A stretch of 64,000 nt of DNA from Liolophura sinensis (Eukaryota; Mollusca; Polyplacophora; Chitonida; Chitonidae): assembly GCF_032854445.1 (NCBI RefSeq), contig NC_088295.1:43509385-43573384 (forward strand), given 5' to 3'. A program made the position numbers and the translations under genes. This document shows, piece by piece, positions 1-13,600 of the stretch (its first letter is position 1; every line of letters begins with the position of its first letter). The notes beneath the pieces were generated by a model. The model ran no database searches. It was not told the origin of the DNA and saw only the letters and a program-made list of their open reading frames with translations.

Positions 1-1393
1 TTTTAGTGGTAAATTCCCATTTATGCAAGACCTCTTGTCATAATAATTTGTAACGCTTAAAACATTGGTATTTTTCCTCTGAAGTTAACTTCCCTTTTGT
101 GTGGGACATGAAAAATTGGCACCTTTATGTAAGTGACAGGTAGATGTGTTGACCAGAAGAAGGCAAGAGAAGGTGTTGGTCATCCTGTTTGGTGGTCAGT
201 GATAATTAGTAAGGGGATGCACCTGGTCAGCTGAGTACAGGGTATTTAGACCGGAGAGGGGGTTGTGGGGCAGGTGAACAGTCACTGCCCCAGGGGGTGG
301 TACTGGGCTTCCAGTCTGTTAGGGGAGGGGTGGGGACGAGGGGGGATGTATTGATTATCAGAACAGCTTCCAAGGGTAGCCCCCTTCACCATTAATTCAG
401 CTCTTCCATCTATTGATTTTCCTGGTGCCAGTTGATTGCATGTCTGACTCCTTTATCCTGGGGTAACACACGAGTCTGGGTAGAGAGGCACACACACAAT
501 GGTGGCCAGGCCATACTGCTGAGATCTCCAGCAGACCTGTGTACTGCCCTTACATCTTCATGCTGACGACAATTTGACTATTCACTCTTTCTAATTGACG
601 ACCACCTCACTGCTGTTTGTCCACTCAGCTACTGCTTGTCCACTCAGCTACTGCTTGTCTGTGTTTCCAGCGTGCTCTTCCAAGACGAGGGTTAGAATAT
701 CGCGAAGCTGCAGTTGGAACCCGTGGCTGGCAGTCGTCGGCCACTGTAAGTGGTTGGGTTGTGTGTACGACAGCTTAATATCTGTTGTTCACACGTAACC
801 TCCTCCATGGTGACAAGGGGATTCTGAACCTTTTGTCATAGCTGCTGTTAGAGCATCAACTGTTAACAGCCACCTGTGCAGGCAGACTCACAGCCAGCTG
901 CTTACAGTCGTCACAGTTGCTTGCAGCAATATCGGCAGTTTTCCTCGAAAGCAGGTTACAAGGATAGAACATTCCAGCATTAGTGGACCATTATTTTAGA
1001 CGTCATTCTGGTGACCAGATACAGAAAGTGGCTGATGCATGGGGCAGATGGTCATCGTAGGATTGTATTAGGGTCACTGTCAGTGTGTTAGCAGGTTTAG
1101 CTATTCTTATCTGTGTATATCAGTAGTGTGGTAGTGTGATGTGTGGAGCATTACCCATAACATTAGCGACCATGCTTTAACTGCTTGTCTGACACTGATC
1201 CACTGCTGATTGCATCAGAGTTGTGTGACCAAATTTTATTCTCAGCAGTGTATTTATCATGATCTAAGATCACAACAGTTGCCAAATATTGTTGGATTTG
1301 ACTGTATTGATCTCGTCAACAGATTATTGGATTTGTCAGTATCAAACCTGCAATACTGTTTATAAAGCGTGGGCAGCCTAGAAAAGAAAAACA
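1..1393 (+). other. Upstream region of the DPY19L3-like gene
   Basis: No coding exon was recognised here. The stretch should hold the promoter and 5' UTR of the gene starting at 1394, but no clear TATA box or 5' UTR splice site could be fixed. A 19-bp word (ctgcttgtccactcagcta) occurs twice in tandem near 613-655. Short open frames at 595-798 and 1257-1526 show no recognisable protein. Confidence 0.5.
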
Positions 1394-1642
1394 ATGGCCG
1401 AAATTCGTAGGAGGAAGGGTGGCAAGAATAAAGGAGGCAGCGGAGGGTATAAGAGTTACGCCATGAAGTACACGAATGGTTTGAAATCTGAGAAACACGA
1501 GTCGTACTTTGTGTTAGGGATGTCACTACAGGATGCCATAGTAATGGCCATTGGCATTGGCATGGGGCTGTACATGGGTTACAGGCAAGGGCTCTATATG
1601 AACCAGTTGCATGAAAACAACCTCTGGTTCTCCAACATTAAG
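1394..1642 (+). CDS. DPY19L3: DPY19L3-like exon 1 (residues 1-83)
   Basis: Starts with the initiator ATG and ends at ATTAAG|gtaacc, phase 0. It encodes a basic cytosolic N terminus rich in Arg, Lys and Gly, the first membrane segment at about residues 42-66, and the start of the first luminal loop (LHENNLWFSNIK), which is near-identical to vertebrate DPY19L3. Confidence 0.92.
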
Positions 1643-4600
1643 GTAACCATTAGTCACATTTGTGAATTCTTTTTTTTTTTTTACTACAGCATACTATAGT
1701 GATCATCGTAATTTTGTTGATAATGTTTGTCTGAGATGTAAGTTGATTATTAGATTTCATAAATTTTATTTGTGTATTTTGTTGATTTATTTGTTGATTT
1801 ATGTATCAGTTTATTTATTTATTCATTCATTCTTTGTTGTTGTTTTGTCCATATTGGATTGTTCAGTTATTTGTACAGTGAGTGTTTTGTTTAATATGTC
1901 AAATGTTATCATTGAACAAATATATAATATATCTCTGAGGCAAAGTGTCATAACATCAATCTCTCACTAACACTGTATGATTGTTAAGTAAAAAAAACAC
2001 GAAAATTATCAGAACTTTTTAACCGTAAACATATGAAATCTATGTACATGTACCCTTCTAAAAAAATGTAATGTAAATAATTCGAAACATTTGAAGGATT
2101 ACAGCACTGAATTGATCCACATATATGTATTTATATTATCTGCTAATATTTTTTCATGCTGCAATGACATTTTATATCATCTGCACACTTTCTTTCTATA
2201 CAGTATTGTACTCTGTAAGACAAGATAAGAAAAAGCTCCATTAACTCATATCTCTTTGTTTTTTCCCCATCTCCATATATTCTAATAAGTAAATGATGAG
2301 ATCTTGTATTTATACAAATCATTTCATTCAGGTAGATATTTCTTAGTAACTGAAGATTTATTAGTTCTGACCTACATATGTAATTGGCTGCTTTAATTTA
2401 ATAGAAATACCGGTAATGGTGTTTTATACAAGACATGCACATTTAGTACACACATCAGTTCTGCAGCTGACTTGATCATGCCCTGGAGGCAGAGGTGGTT
2501 AGCACACCAGCGCAGCACAATCACCCAGGAGCTTTTTACCAATACGTTAAGTTCAGCTGATGTTGGCTTTCTCTCAGGCCATTGGTGGGAAGATCTTCCA
2601 GCAACATCATGGCCAAGGATTTCCCCTGGGCTCTGCCTGGTTTCATCTCACCATAATGCTGGCCACTGTCACATAAGTGAAATATTCTTGAGTATGGGGT
2701 AAATCGCCAATTAAATAAAAAAATGGATCATGCCATGATACACTGTACTAACATTTGTCGCTACCCTAATTCCTCAATCTTTTTGCATATGAAAGAGCAA
2801 CCTTCAGTATGATTTATGTATTTTTTAATTTGATATTAGAGACAATTAAGGCTACCTTGGTTAGATTGGTCATATTCAGGGCTTCACCAAAAGTATAATT
2901 TTATTAGTCTAAACAGGATAAACACCTTGCAAACTAAGAAAGTGTTGAAGAAATTCATTAGGATCTTGTAGAAAGTAAAAACTTTGCCATAGTGTTTACC
3001 TTGATACCTGTCTTGGTTCACGAGTGTGAGTGTCCAGCTATGCAAGATAGGCAGATCTCTTTTAGTGGAATGTAAATATGGCCTTTGCAAGAAGTGTTCA
3101 TGATTGTGTTCAAACAACCCTCTTTGAGGCTAGTTTGTTTCAACGGAGTGTCCAGGTTTTATACACTCTTACCTCTCCCAAATGTGTGAGTAATCTATAA
3201 ATATTAATTTCTATCTTGTTGATTTTACAGGAGGTTGAGAGAGAAATCTCCTTCCGAACAGAGTCAGGACTCTATTACTCCTATTACAAACAGATGCTGC
3301 ATTCCCCTTCAATCCAAACAGGTAAATGTAAATCAGAGTAGTTATTATGATAATTAAACTTTTCTGATTTTACCCAGGCATGCCAGGTATTCTGACACAT
3401 GAAAGAGCATTGAGATTGCTCTTGAATGGCTTTTCTCCTTGACCTGACGATTGCATTAGAGTTGTACATTGTATTGAAGTTTTAGATTACCTTTATTTCC
3501 TGCAGTAGTCAGATTTAAGGGCAGACCAAAAAAAGACAGATTTCATTGTAAATTGGGAGCTGGCGATGTCAAGGCCAGATGATTAAGGAGGTGTTTGCTT
3601 TAACAATGGCCAGGTCATATAAGACGTGGGATCAATGTCTCATTGTATGATTCAGACAATGTCAAGATTCCTCTGGCTCCACTGTTTTGTGGGAGCGGAA
3701 AGGGACGGTCATTGGTGCTTTCTCATGTAGTCTTACATGAAGTTTAAGATCACTGGCTTTTCACCAATATGACATACAGCTAGAGGAAAAGTTCACCATT
3801 ATAACTTGCTAAAGGTCAGGACTCATTTCTGATTTCCTCAGTCCATTATATAATGGCTACCATTGTTTATTTATTTATTTTATTTGAATGGTGGTTTATG
3901 TCGTTCTCAAGAATATTTCACTAATATGATTGCAGCCAGTTTTATCGTAGGGGAAACCCTCCTATTGCACCACAGAGCCAGGGGGAAACCCACAACCATC
4001 AGCAGATCTCTCGCTGACCTCCCCACGTACGGCTGGATAGGAAGCCAATTTGTCAACAAATGATTCCTGATTATAGCATTAAATATCAATCAACACTAAC
4101 GAACCTTTTTTTGTAAATGTACTTCCATGAACAAACAGATCATGGCAGATTTGTAAATGACACGCTGAAGAAGATTCAACTGATGTGTTCAAAACCTGAA
4201 CCCGGTTAATAAGAACCAATCAGATAGGTTCTAATTACAGAGGCTGTTATGGCTTAAATGACAAAATGGAGAATCCACACTGATTTGATGTGGCCTGATT
4301 CTTACAGCGAACTATACAGTATCACACCAGATTTGACCACTTAGTGAAGCATGGGCAACTTTATTAACCCACGCTCTGCTACGTCAGCTATCTTTCATGC
4401 ACTCATTGCCAGTTTTCTTTCCTTTAAGATTCAGATTGAAAGTGATCAGTAGGGTAACTTTATGTACAGCCACCTTTCAAGGCGAACTCTAACTGTCATT
4501 ACCGTCGTACCCGAAGCAAAGTTCACGCTCTTGTTTTCAAAAACACAATTGTTTTTAATACTTTTGGAAAGGAAAGAGTGGTTTGCCAGGAAAGTTATGA

Positions 4601-7600
4601 AAGAAATTATGCAGGCATTTTTGGAGACAATTGACTCTGGTTCAGTGAAACACAGCAATTTATATATAATCAGCTACATGTAGCTGGAGCATTAACACTC
4701 TCTGTACATGAGTTCAAATCCCCAGACAGGAAATTTGTCTCTGTCGGGACCGATATATAAATTTATAAGCTGTGACCTGTTGGCTCATTAGAGTTATTAC
4801 AGACTTAGTCATCGCAGATGCATAGAGTACTGTATCATATATCATGTCTGATTTTGTAGGTTTGTATCAGCTGACCCATGATAACCACACAGAGCATGGT
4901 CATGAAATCAACCTGTTGGAGAGAATGAACATCTATCAGGAGCTTATTCTTAGTATTATCTACAAGATTCTACCCATCAAGGTGAGCTTATTTTGAGTGT
5001 CAGTTTCAAGGTGTTGCCTAACAGAGTGAGAGCACCCATTAATGTAAGGCTGGATCCTAATTATGTGATTGCGGTGATTATCAGAGAGTAAACAAATTAC
5101 TTACATGTTGTGCAGTGGTATGTATGAGAGGTACATAGGTTCAGGTGACACATTTTGCTTGATTCTTAGTGACTCATCCACCTTACACAGCCACTTTATG
5201 GTTTTTTGTGGAGCTTGATTAATTTTTTTTATTGGACAAACAGGTGTTGTCATCCAAAGTACCTGACCATATCATTGACAGTTTTGTGTGCTCTTGAAAG
5301 TTCATTTTCTTATTACCTGACCTAGCTACAAAATATAAACAGATAATGATTTGTTTTGTTGACAGAATATGGTTGAGCCGATATACTTCTATCTGTACAG
5401 TATCTTCAGCCTTCAGGCTGTGCTGGTTTGTGCCCTGTATGTGACAGCCTGGCTGCTCAGTGGCTCTTGGCTTGGAGGAATCCTCACTGCCTGCTTCTAC
5501 ATATTCAACAAGTGAGCTTCTCTTTAAACCTTTGATAGCTGATAACACTGGGAAAGTTTGTCAGTCAGTCAGATCTAGCATATATATGTGCGTGTGTGGT
5601 GGGGGGGGGGGGACTTCAAATCCAGTAGGTCTGCAGTTAACACTGGGGAGCGGGCTGTGGCCGATTGGCTGGGGTGATTGCCAATCACCTTTTAATTGCA
5701 ATGTCACACAAGATGTGGGTTCAGTCCCATTCTAAGGCAGGGAATATTCTAGATTTCCTTGCTTTCATGATGTTTGTGGCAGTGAGCTGTCAACATTTAA
5801 ATGTGGTATTGCATGTTTAGTGGAGAGCACTTGCCTTCCACCAAGATACATGTAACATGCCACACATGAGAGAATTGACCAGTAACATGCCACACTTGAG
5901 AGAATTCACCAGTAACATGCCACACATGAGAGAATTCACCAGTAACATGCCACACATGAGAGAATTCACCAGTAACATGCCACACATGAGAGAATTCACC
6001 AGTAACATGCCACACATGAGAGAATTCACCAGTAACATGCCACACATGAGAGAATTCACCAGTAACATGCCACACATGAGAGAATTTACCAGTAACATGC
6101 CATACATGAGAGAATTCACCAGTAACATGCCACACATGAGAGAATTCACCAGTAACATGCCACACATGAGAGAATTCACCAGTAACATGCCACACATGAG
6201 AGAATTCACCAGTAACATGCCACACATGAGAGAATTTACCAGTAACATGCCACACATGAGAGAATTCACCAGTAACATGTAAAAGGCCAGTGGTTTACTC
6301 TGGTTTCCTCCACAAATAAAATTGGCCACCAATGCGACAGTGAACAGTTTGTGAGTATGTTGTTTAGCAACAGTTAGAAATGAAAACAGTGGGTTTGTGT
6401 TAAATGGGTGTGTATTTGGTCATGATCAAGTCATTTATCGGATTTTCAGATGGAAAAATAGAAAACACAGTATATGGAAAGGTGTATTAGACTTTTTGAA
6501 GAGTGGAAAGGCTGTATAAACATGGTGAAACCTGTGTTACCCATTAAATCTCCATTATTGTGACTTATGTGATGTGTGTGCAATATTTCAAAGAAACATT
6601 TAATGAATGTGTAATAAGATAGAGCGCGTTCTACACTTACATGAATGTTATTACATATACTGTAATTCTTCGCCCTTTTCGCATGTTTGAAAGGTGTTTA
6701 TTCAAGCATATTCTCAGGACATTATTCTGTGTTGACTGATGCCTTAAAATTGGTCAACCTGTGGTCAACTACAAAACAATGTAGTTTTGTCTCCCAAATG
6801 AAATTAAAAATGTGCACAGACTGTAGTGAAAGTTGCTCTTTAATATGAGAAAAGGTTAAGGTAAACATGTAGATCCTCACTGGCTCAGGTGTCAGTGTTT
6901 TGACCCCTGATGAAGGGCTGTGATTTTCTCTGGCCTCTGCTCACTTTTGTTCACCCATAAACCTGAATGTTGTGAAATAGGTGAAATATTTTTGAATTTA
7001 GCCTAAAGCACCAGAATTATAGATAAACAAATGGAATGAATTTTTCCATAGCTGATGTTTAGTTTAGAATTGATTTTCCAGTTCATATATTTTCAAACCT
7101 GTCACTGGTTAGGTGGCCTAATGGTTTGAGCAAAGTCGGGAGACCTGGAATCAAAGCAGAGTTGGGACATACATGTGCCAAAGACTTAGTACTTATTGTT
7201 GCCTCGCTCGGTGCTCAGCACTGATGGGTTAGAACAAGGAAGCAAGACTGGTTGGTCCGGTGTCAGTATAATTTGACTGAGTGGGGTGTCATATCTGGTG
7301 TCTTAGGCATGATACTTCAATGGCAGCAGCTTGGATTCACCCTGCACAAGAAGACACAGTATATGTACACACACCTAATGGCTCCTAGTAGTCATATGAC
7401 TGAAAAATTGCAAAGTGCAAAGTTAAACCCCAAGCATTCATTCATTCATTCAAACCTGTCACCTAAGTGTTTCTTGGTTCTTCCGTTTTCAGAGATGAGA
7501 CAACTCGTGTGGCGTACACAGCTCCTCTGAGGGAACACTTCTCTCTTCCTTTCTTGTGGGTGCAGATAGCTGCTATATCCTACTTCTTCCGACCTTCTGT

Positions 7601-10600
7601 GTCTGCCAAATGTGAAGTGAGTACAAAATGTTGACATGGAAACTCTGATAATGCAGTCTACAACTAGGTAAATTTTGTAGCAAGTCAGGCTTTTAATGAA
7701 AATTATGGCAAAGCACTAAAGTGCAAGTTTGAAGAAAATGATGTTGTTTAAAAACATGTTGGAGAATTGTTTAAGGCATTGTGATTTACAGAGATATCCC
7801 CCTTCCCAAACATTAGATGAGCCATGCTCAGACAGCATTTTTTTTAGGCTTTTCTTTTGTTTGTTTTTTTTATTTGCCTCTTTTTGCAAATCAAAATATG
7901 TGGAATCCATATTTGGCCATCATTATAAGTAAAAAAGCTACACTACAAAATGTTTTACCATGAATTGCAAATGATTCATGTACATGTATTTTTGTTTGTT
8001 TCAGAAAATCTCCACAGTTGTGATTGTATTTGCTAGTTTTTTCTTCACCCTGGGCTGGCAGTTTAACCAGTTCATCCTCTTGCTGCAGGCCTTCACTCTG
8101 TTTGGGGTGTGGATTCTAGATATGGTCCCTCTCTACAAGGTACAGTAGTGTGTCATCATCTAGAAATGTAACATGACATCAAATGATACCTTCACACTGT
8201 TTGGGGTGTGGATTCTAGATATGGTCCCTCTCTACAAGGTACAGTAGTGTGTCATCATCTAGAAATGTAACATTACATCAAATGATGCCTTCACACAGTT
8301 TGGGGTGTGGATTCTAGATATGGTCCCTCTCTACAAGGTAAAGTAGTGTGTCATCATCTAGAAATGTAACATTACATCAAATGATGTCTTCACACTGTTT
8401 GGGGCGTGGATTCTAGATATGGTCCCTCTCTACAAGGTACAGTAGTGTGTGATCATCTATAAATGTAACATTACATCAAATGATGCCTTCACTCTGTTTG
8501 GGGTGTGGATTCTAGATATGGTCCCTCTCTACAAGGTACAGTAGTGTGTCATCATCCATAAATGTAACATTACATCAAATGATGCCTTCACACAGTTTGG
8601 GTGTGGATTCTAGATATGGTCCCTCTCTACAAGGTACAGTAGTGTGTCATCATCTATAAATGTAACATTACATCAAATGATGCCTTCACTCTGTTTGGGG
8701 TGTGGATTCTAGATATGGTCCCTCTCTACAAGGTACAGTAGTGTGTCATCATCTATAAATGTAACATTACATCAAATGATGCCTTCACACTGTTTGGGGT
8801 GTGGATTCTAGATATGGTCCCTCTCTACAAGGTACAGTAGTGTGTCATCATCTAGAAATGTAACATTACATCAAATGATGACTTCACACTGTTTGGGGTG
8901 TGGATTCTAGATATGGTCCCTCTCTACAAGGTACAGTAGTGTGTCATCATCTAGAAATGTAACATTACATCAAATGATGCCTTCACACTGTTTGGGGTGT
9001 GGATTCTAGATATGGTCCCTCTCTGCAAGGTACAGTAGTGTGTCATCATCTAGAAATGTAACATGACATCAAATGATGTCTTCACACTGTTTGGGGTGTG
9101 GATTCTAGATATGGTCCCTCTCTACAAGGTACAGTAGTGTGTCATCATCTAGAAATGTAACATTACATCAAATGATGCCTTCACACTGTTTGGGGTGTGG
9201 ATTCTAGATATGGTCCCTCTCTACAAGGTACAGTAGTGTGTCATCATCTAGAAATGTAACATTACATCAAATGATGCCTTCACACTGTTTGGGGTGTGGA
9301 TTCTAGATATGGTCCCTCTCTACAAGGTACAGTAGTGTGTCATCATCTAGAAATGTAACATTACATCAAATGATGCCTTCACACTGATTGGGGTGTGGAT
9401 TCTAGATATGGTCCCTCTCTACAAGGTACAGTAGTGTGTCATCATCTAGAAATGTAACATTACATCAAATGATGCCTTCACACAGTTTGGGGTGTGGATT
9501 CTAGATATGGTCCCTCTCTACAAGGTACAGTAGTGTGTCATCATCTAGAAATGTAACATTGCATCAAATGATGCCTTCACACTGTTCGGGGTGTGGATTC
9601 TAGATATGGTCCCTCTCTACAAGGTACAGTAGTGTGTCATCATCTAGAAATGTAACATTACATCAAATGATGCCTTCACACAGTTTGGGGTGTGGATTCT
9701 AGATATGGTCCCTCTCTACAAGGTACAGTAGTGTGTCATCATCTAGAAATGTAACATTGCATCAAATGATGCCTTCATGGAATACAACGTACAGTGTTTC
9801 ACCTGAAGTAAGTGGCACGTTTTGCTTGAATGACTGATTCATCCATCTTATAGGTCCACTTAAGAGGTGTTTTTGAAGTTTGAACTGTTTGTTTGCATCA
9901 AAGTTATCATTTGGATGTCTTTGCATGCTTCTGAAAGTTCATTTTTACATCCCAAACTTCAGGTGAAATTCAATAAATCCTTATTTAAATGAACTATTTG
10001 CTCCTTTTCGAGGCTGTCTTCATAACATTCAGTGTAGCAGTATGTACCTTTGCCTTATCAAAATAATAATAAGAAATAAAACAGTCAGTTTTCTCCAATA
10101 TTGTGACTGAAAAAAAAGAAAAGAAAGTAGAACATGAAGTAAAAAGCACTTTTTATTTCAGTTTCAGAAACACAAAGCATAGCTTACTTTGTTCCTTACC
10201 AATAATGGAAATATGGCTTATGCCCAAATGCAAGAAATTTTTGCCGGCTGAACTCTTGGCACACATTTTAAATGTATGACCAGGCTACTGAGGTCATAAC
10301 TGAATGTCCAGTCAGTGATAAGGTATTAATGCTTTCCCTCCATTCAGGTGCGGACAGTGATGGTGGCCCAGGCAGGATCGCTTCTCACAGTCTGCTTCCT
10401 CCAGTTCCTCAACAAGATGATCCTGGGTTCCCTTGTGCTTAGTTTTATTCCTGCAGCCCTTATACTCATGACTCTCAAGGTAATTACAGAACTTACTGTG
10501 GTCTCCTCTGTGCTCAGTTTTAATCCTGCAGCCCTTATACTCATGATTCTGAAGGTAATTACAGAACTCATTGTGGTCTGCCCTTTGCTCAGTTTTATTC

Positions 10601-13600
10601 CTGCGGCCTTTATACTCATGATTCTGAAGGTAATTACAGAACTCATTGTGGTCTGCCCTGTGCTCAATTTTATTCCTGCAGCCCTTATACTCATGATTCT
10701 GAAGGTAATTACGGAACTCATTGTGGTCTGCCCTGTGCTGAGTTTTATTCCTGCAGCCCTTATACTCATGATTCTGAAGGTAATTACGGAACTCATTGTG
10801 GTCTGCCCTTTGCTCAGTTTTATTCCTGCTGCCCTAATACTCTTGACTCACATGGTAATTACATAGTAATTGCTCAGTTTATTGCACTAAAAATTGTTGT
10901 TCTCTATTGTAGACATTGTAGCAAATAACAAGAAAACCATAGTCCATGATCACCAGTGTAACTACTATGCTCCGTATTGGTCCGGTCGCAATAGGTGTAT
11001 GTGTCAATCATTATTATATCCCCCTCAACAAACTTTCCTCCCATCATAATGCTGGCTGCCATTGTATAGGTGAAATATTCTTGAGTATGGCGTAAAACAG
11101 CAATCAAAAAAATCGGTAAATAAAATCATCGAAGTTAGTGGGGAGTATACTGCAGTCACCCTGTTTGTCCATCTGTCTGTCTATCTGTAGACCCGATTTT
11201 CTCCGTGCATCTCTTCCCAAACTACTGTGCGGATTTCAATGATACTTATCATACGTCTTTCCTATCATCATGTAAGCTTAAGTTTAATTACGATCGTGTA
11301 ATGATTTCCATTATTATTCCGGATCAGGTACCTAGTTCAATAATGCATTTTCATGTCCACCGTTTTCTCTAATTCTGATTGCTACATTTCTCCATTCAAA
11401 CTGGATATACCAGTTGTGCAGTCAGCGCTCACCTCTTGTGCAGTCAGTGCTCACCACTTGTGCAGTCAGTGCTCACCGCGAATGGCCCATGAAACAATCT
11501 ATATGAAGCCAAACTAAGCAACATGACATTCTGTTGTTTCTGTCAAGGTTTTCTTAGTTTTCTTTCTTTTAGTTTCAGAAATGTTGGTGAATGGAAGGAG
11601 CATTTTGGACATCCGAATTCTAGTTTAATAATTAATTTAATCATGTGAGATAGTACTATAATTTATAACACTACATTTACTGTCTTCATTATGAGTGACT
11701 TTATTTGTTTCAGGGAGAGAAACTGGTAGCTTGCAGTGTGGCAGTCCGTATTGCTAAAGTGATCTTCTACAGTGTCTCAGTATTGGTACTTATGTTACTA
11801 CTCAACATGGGGATCAAGGTGAGTGTAATGCCTTCTGTTGAGAAAGAGTATTTATTTATGTATCTGATTGGTGTTTTACGCCATACTCAGGAATATTTCA
11901 CTTATAGGATGGCACCTAGCATTATGGTAGGATGATCCAAGGGTGGCATGTGACCATCCATCCATTGCCAGCAGGCCTTCCCACATAAGACCAGAGCATA
12001 AGCTGGACTTGAACTGACAGTGATTGCATTTGCGAGAGGCTTATGGGCCATTGTGTTGCATGCTAACCACTAAGCCACTGAGGTTCCATTGAGGAAGAGT
12101 AATCAAGCTTTGTATGAAGAATGAAGAGAAAAACAACAACCTTTCTAAATTCACTGTGCAAACTTGGAATTTCACTAGGCAAATGAACATAAGAAAAGAA
12201 AAGACAAAAAACTCCTATGAGTTGTAGTATTAAAGTATAACCGTGTAATGACTGTTTATGCATTGTGATTTAGCCAAGCGGATAAATGAGCACAGCCAAT
12301 TGCAACTTGTAAATAGGCCTTCAGAGTATTATGCCTTGAACTTGTGTAGGAGTTATCTCCCCTCTTTTTTCGACTGTCTGCGGGATCTTGTACATGTTTT
12401 GTACAGCCAAGTAAAATCTGATTTTCACTTGCAGTATGCTATAAACCTTGATGCTGATGAACATATATTCAAGTTCCTTCTTGCCAAATTTGGAGTAAGC
12501 TATGCTAGGTGAGTGTTTTTCAAATGACCTTCCGTGTAATATGAGTGCTATGTGACTCACATCAAGCAGTAGTATACTACATTCATTTTAACCGCTGGCT
12601 CCCAAACTGACACATTTTGCGTCTTTTAATTCTTTGTAATTGTTTGTTGTTTTTTTGTCAAATTGGGTTCCTTGATTTAATTTCAGTTATGTCAGTTCTG
12701 AGAACTGTACCATTGTTCTCTTGATCCATGATTTAAGACCACGTAACCAGCTGAACATGTGGTACTACTTTTCTGAGCGGACAGCAAAATGTGTTTTATT
12801 GCAGGAGTCTCTTGTTGGTACGATTTTCAGCAAGAGATGAAGAAAGTATTATATACATAAAATAATCTTTGGACTAAATGCAAACCAGTAAAGCAAGAAG
12901 AGTTGCTTCCCTTTTAAAACCTTGATTAAGTGAGCGAACACAGAAATGCTGTGGAAAACAAATTGAATTACTCTTCACGTGTAGGGAATGCTTTAACTTT
13001 GTCGTAGATACTAACACTGTTGTGGAATGCCTTTCAAAACAAGGCCAGCTGAAATTCTACATGTAAGTAAGCCTATCGTAACTAGTGCGTACGTCGGAAG
13101 ATCTTCAGCAACCTGTTGATGGTCATGGGTTTCCCCCAGGCTCTGCCCTGTTGCCTCCCACCATAATGCTGGCCACCGTTGTATAAGTGAAATATTCTTG
13201 AGTATTTGGTGAAGTGATTTATGTAGTGAAATGTCCTTTGGTTTTATCTCTTTTGTCATTAAGATGGTAAATTATATGAGGTACTGACCTCCATGGAATT
13301 TGGAGTTGATACTATAAAAACAACATTAATATTCCACACGTATCTGTTTCAGAGACTTTGATTCTCGTCTGTACCTATGTAATGGTCAGATGTTTAACTT
13401 CCTGCCCTTCTCCACCATTGAGAAGTTAACAGGAGGTCTAGTCCTGCCCATCTACGTGTTTGTTCACTTTGTCCTCCTGCTTATATTGGCCATTGCTGTG
13501 CTGCAAAACTGGAGGTAAATAATCTGAGGAATTCTACATTCAAATGTGTCAGCTGCCATTTGTTAAAATGTGCAGTATATATCACAAGAAAATGTCTGAC

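Noticed and set aside
5797-6332. Three overlapping open frames of 141-171 codons on both strands
   Set aside because: All come from the stop-free 30-bp tandem unit inside intron 4; the real gene splices over it.
10344-10796. Minus-strand 150-codon open frame
   Set aside because: It is the antisense shadow of exon 7 and its 75-bp repeats.
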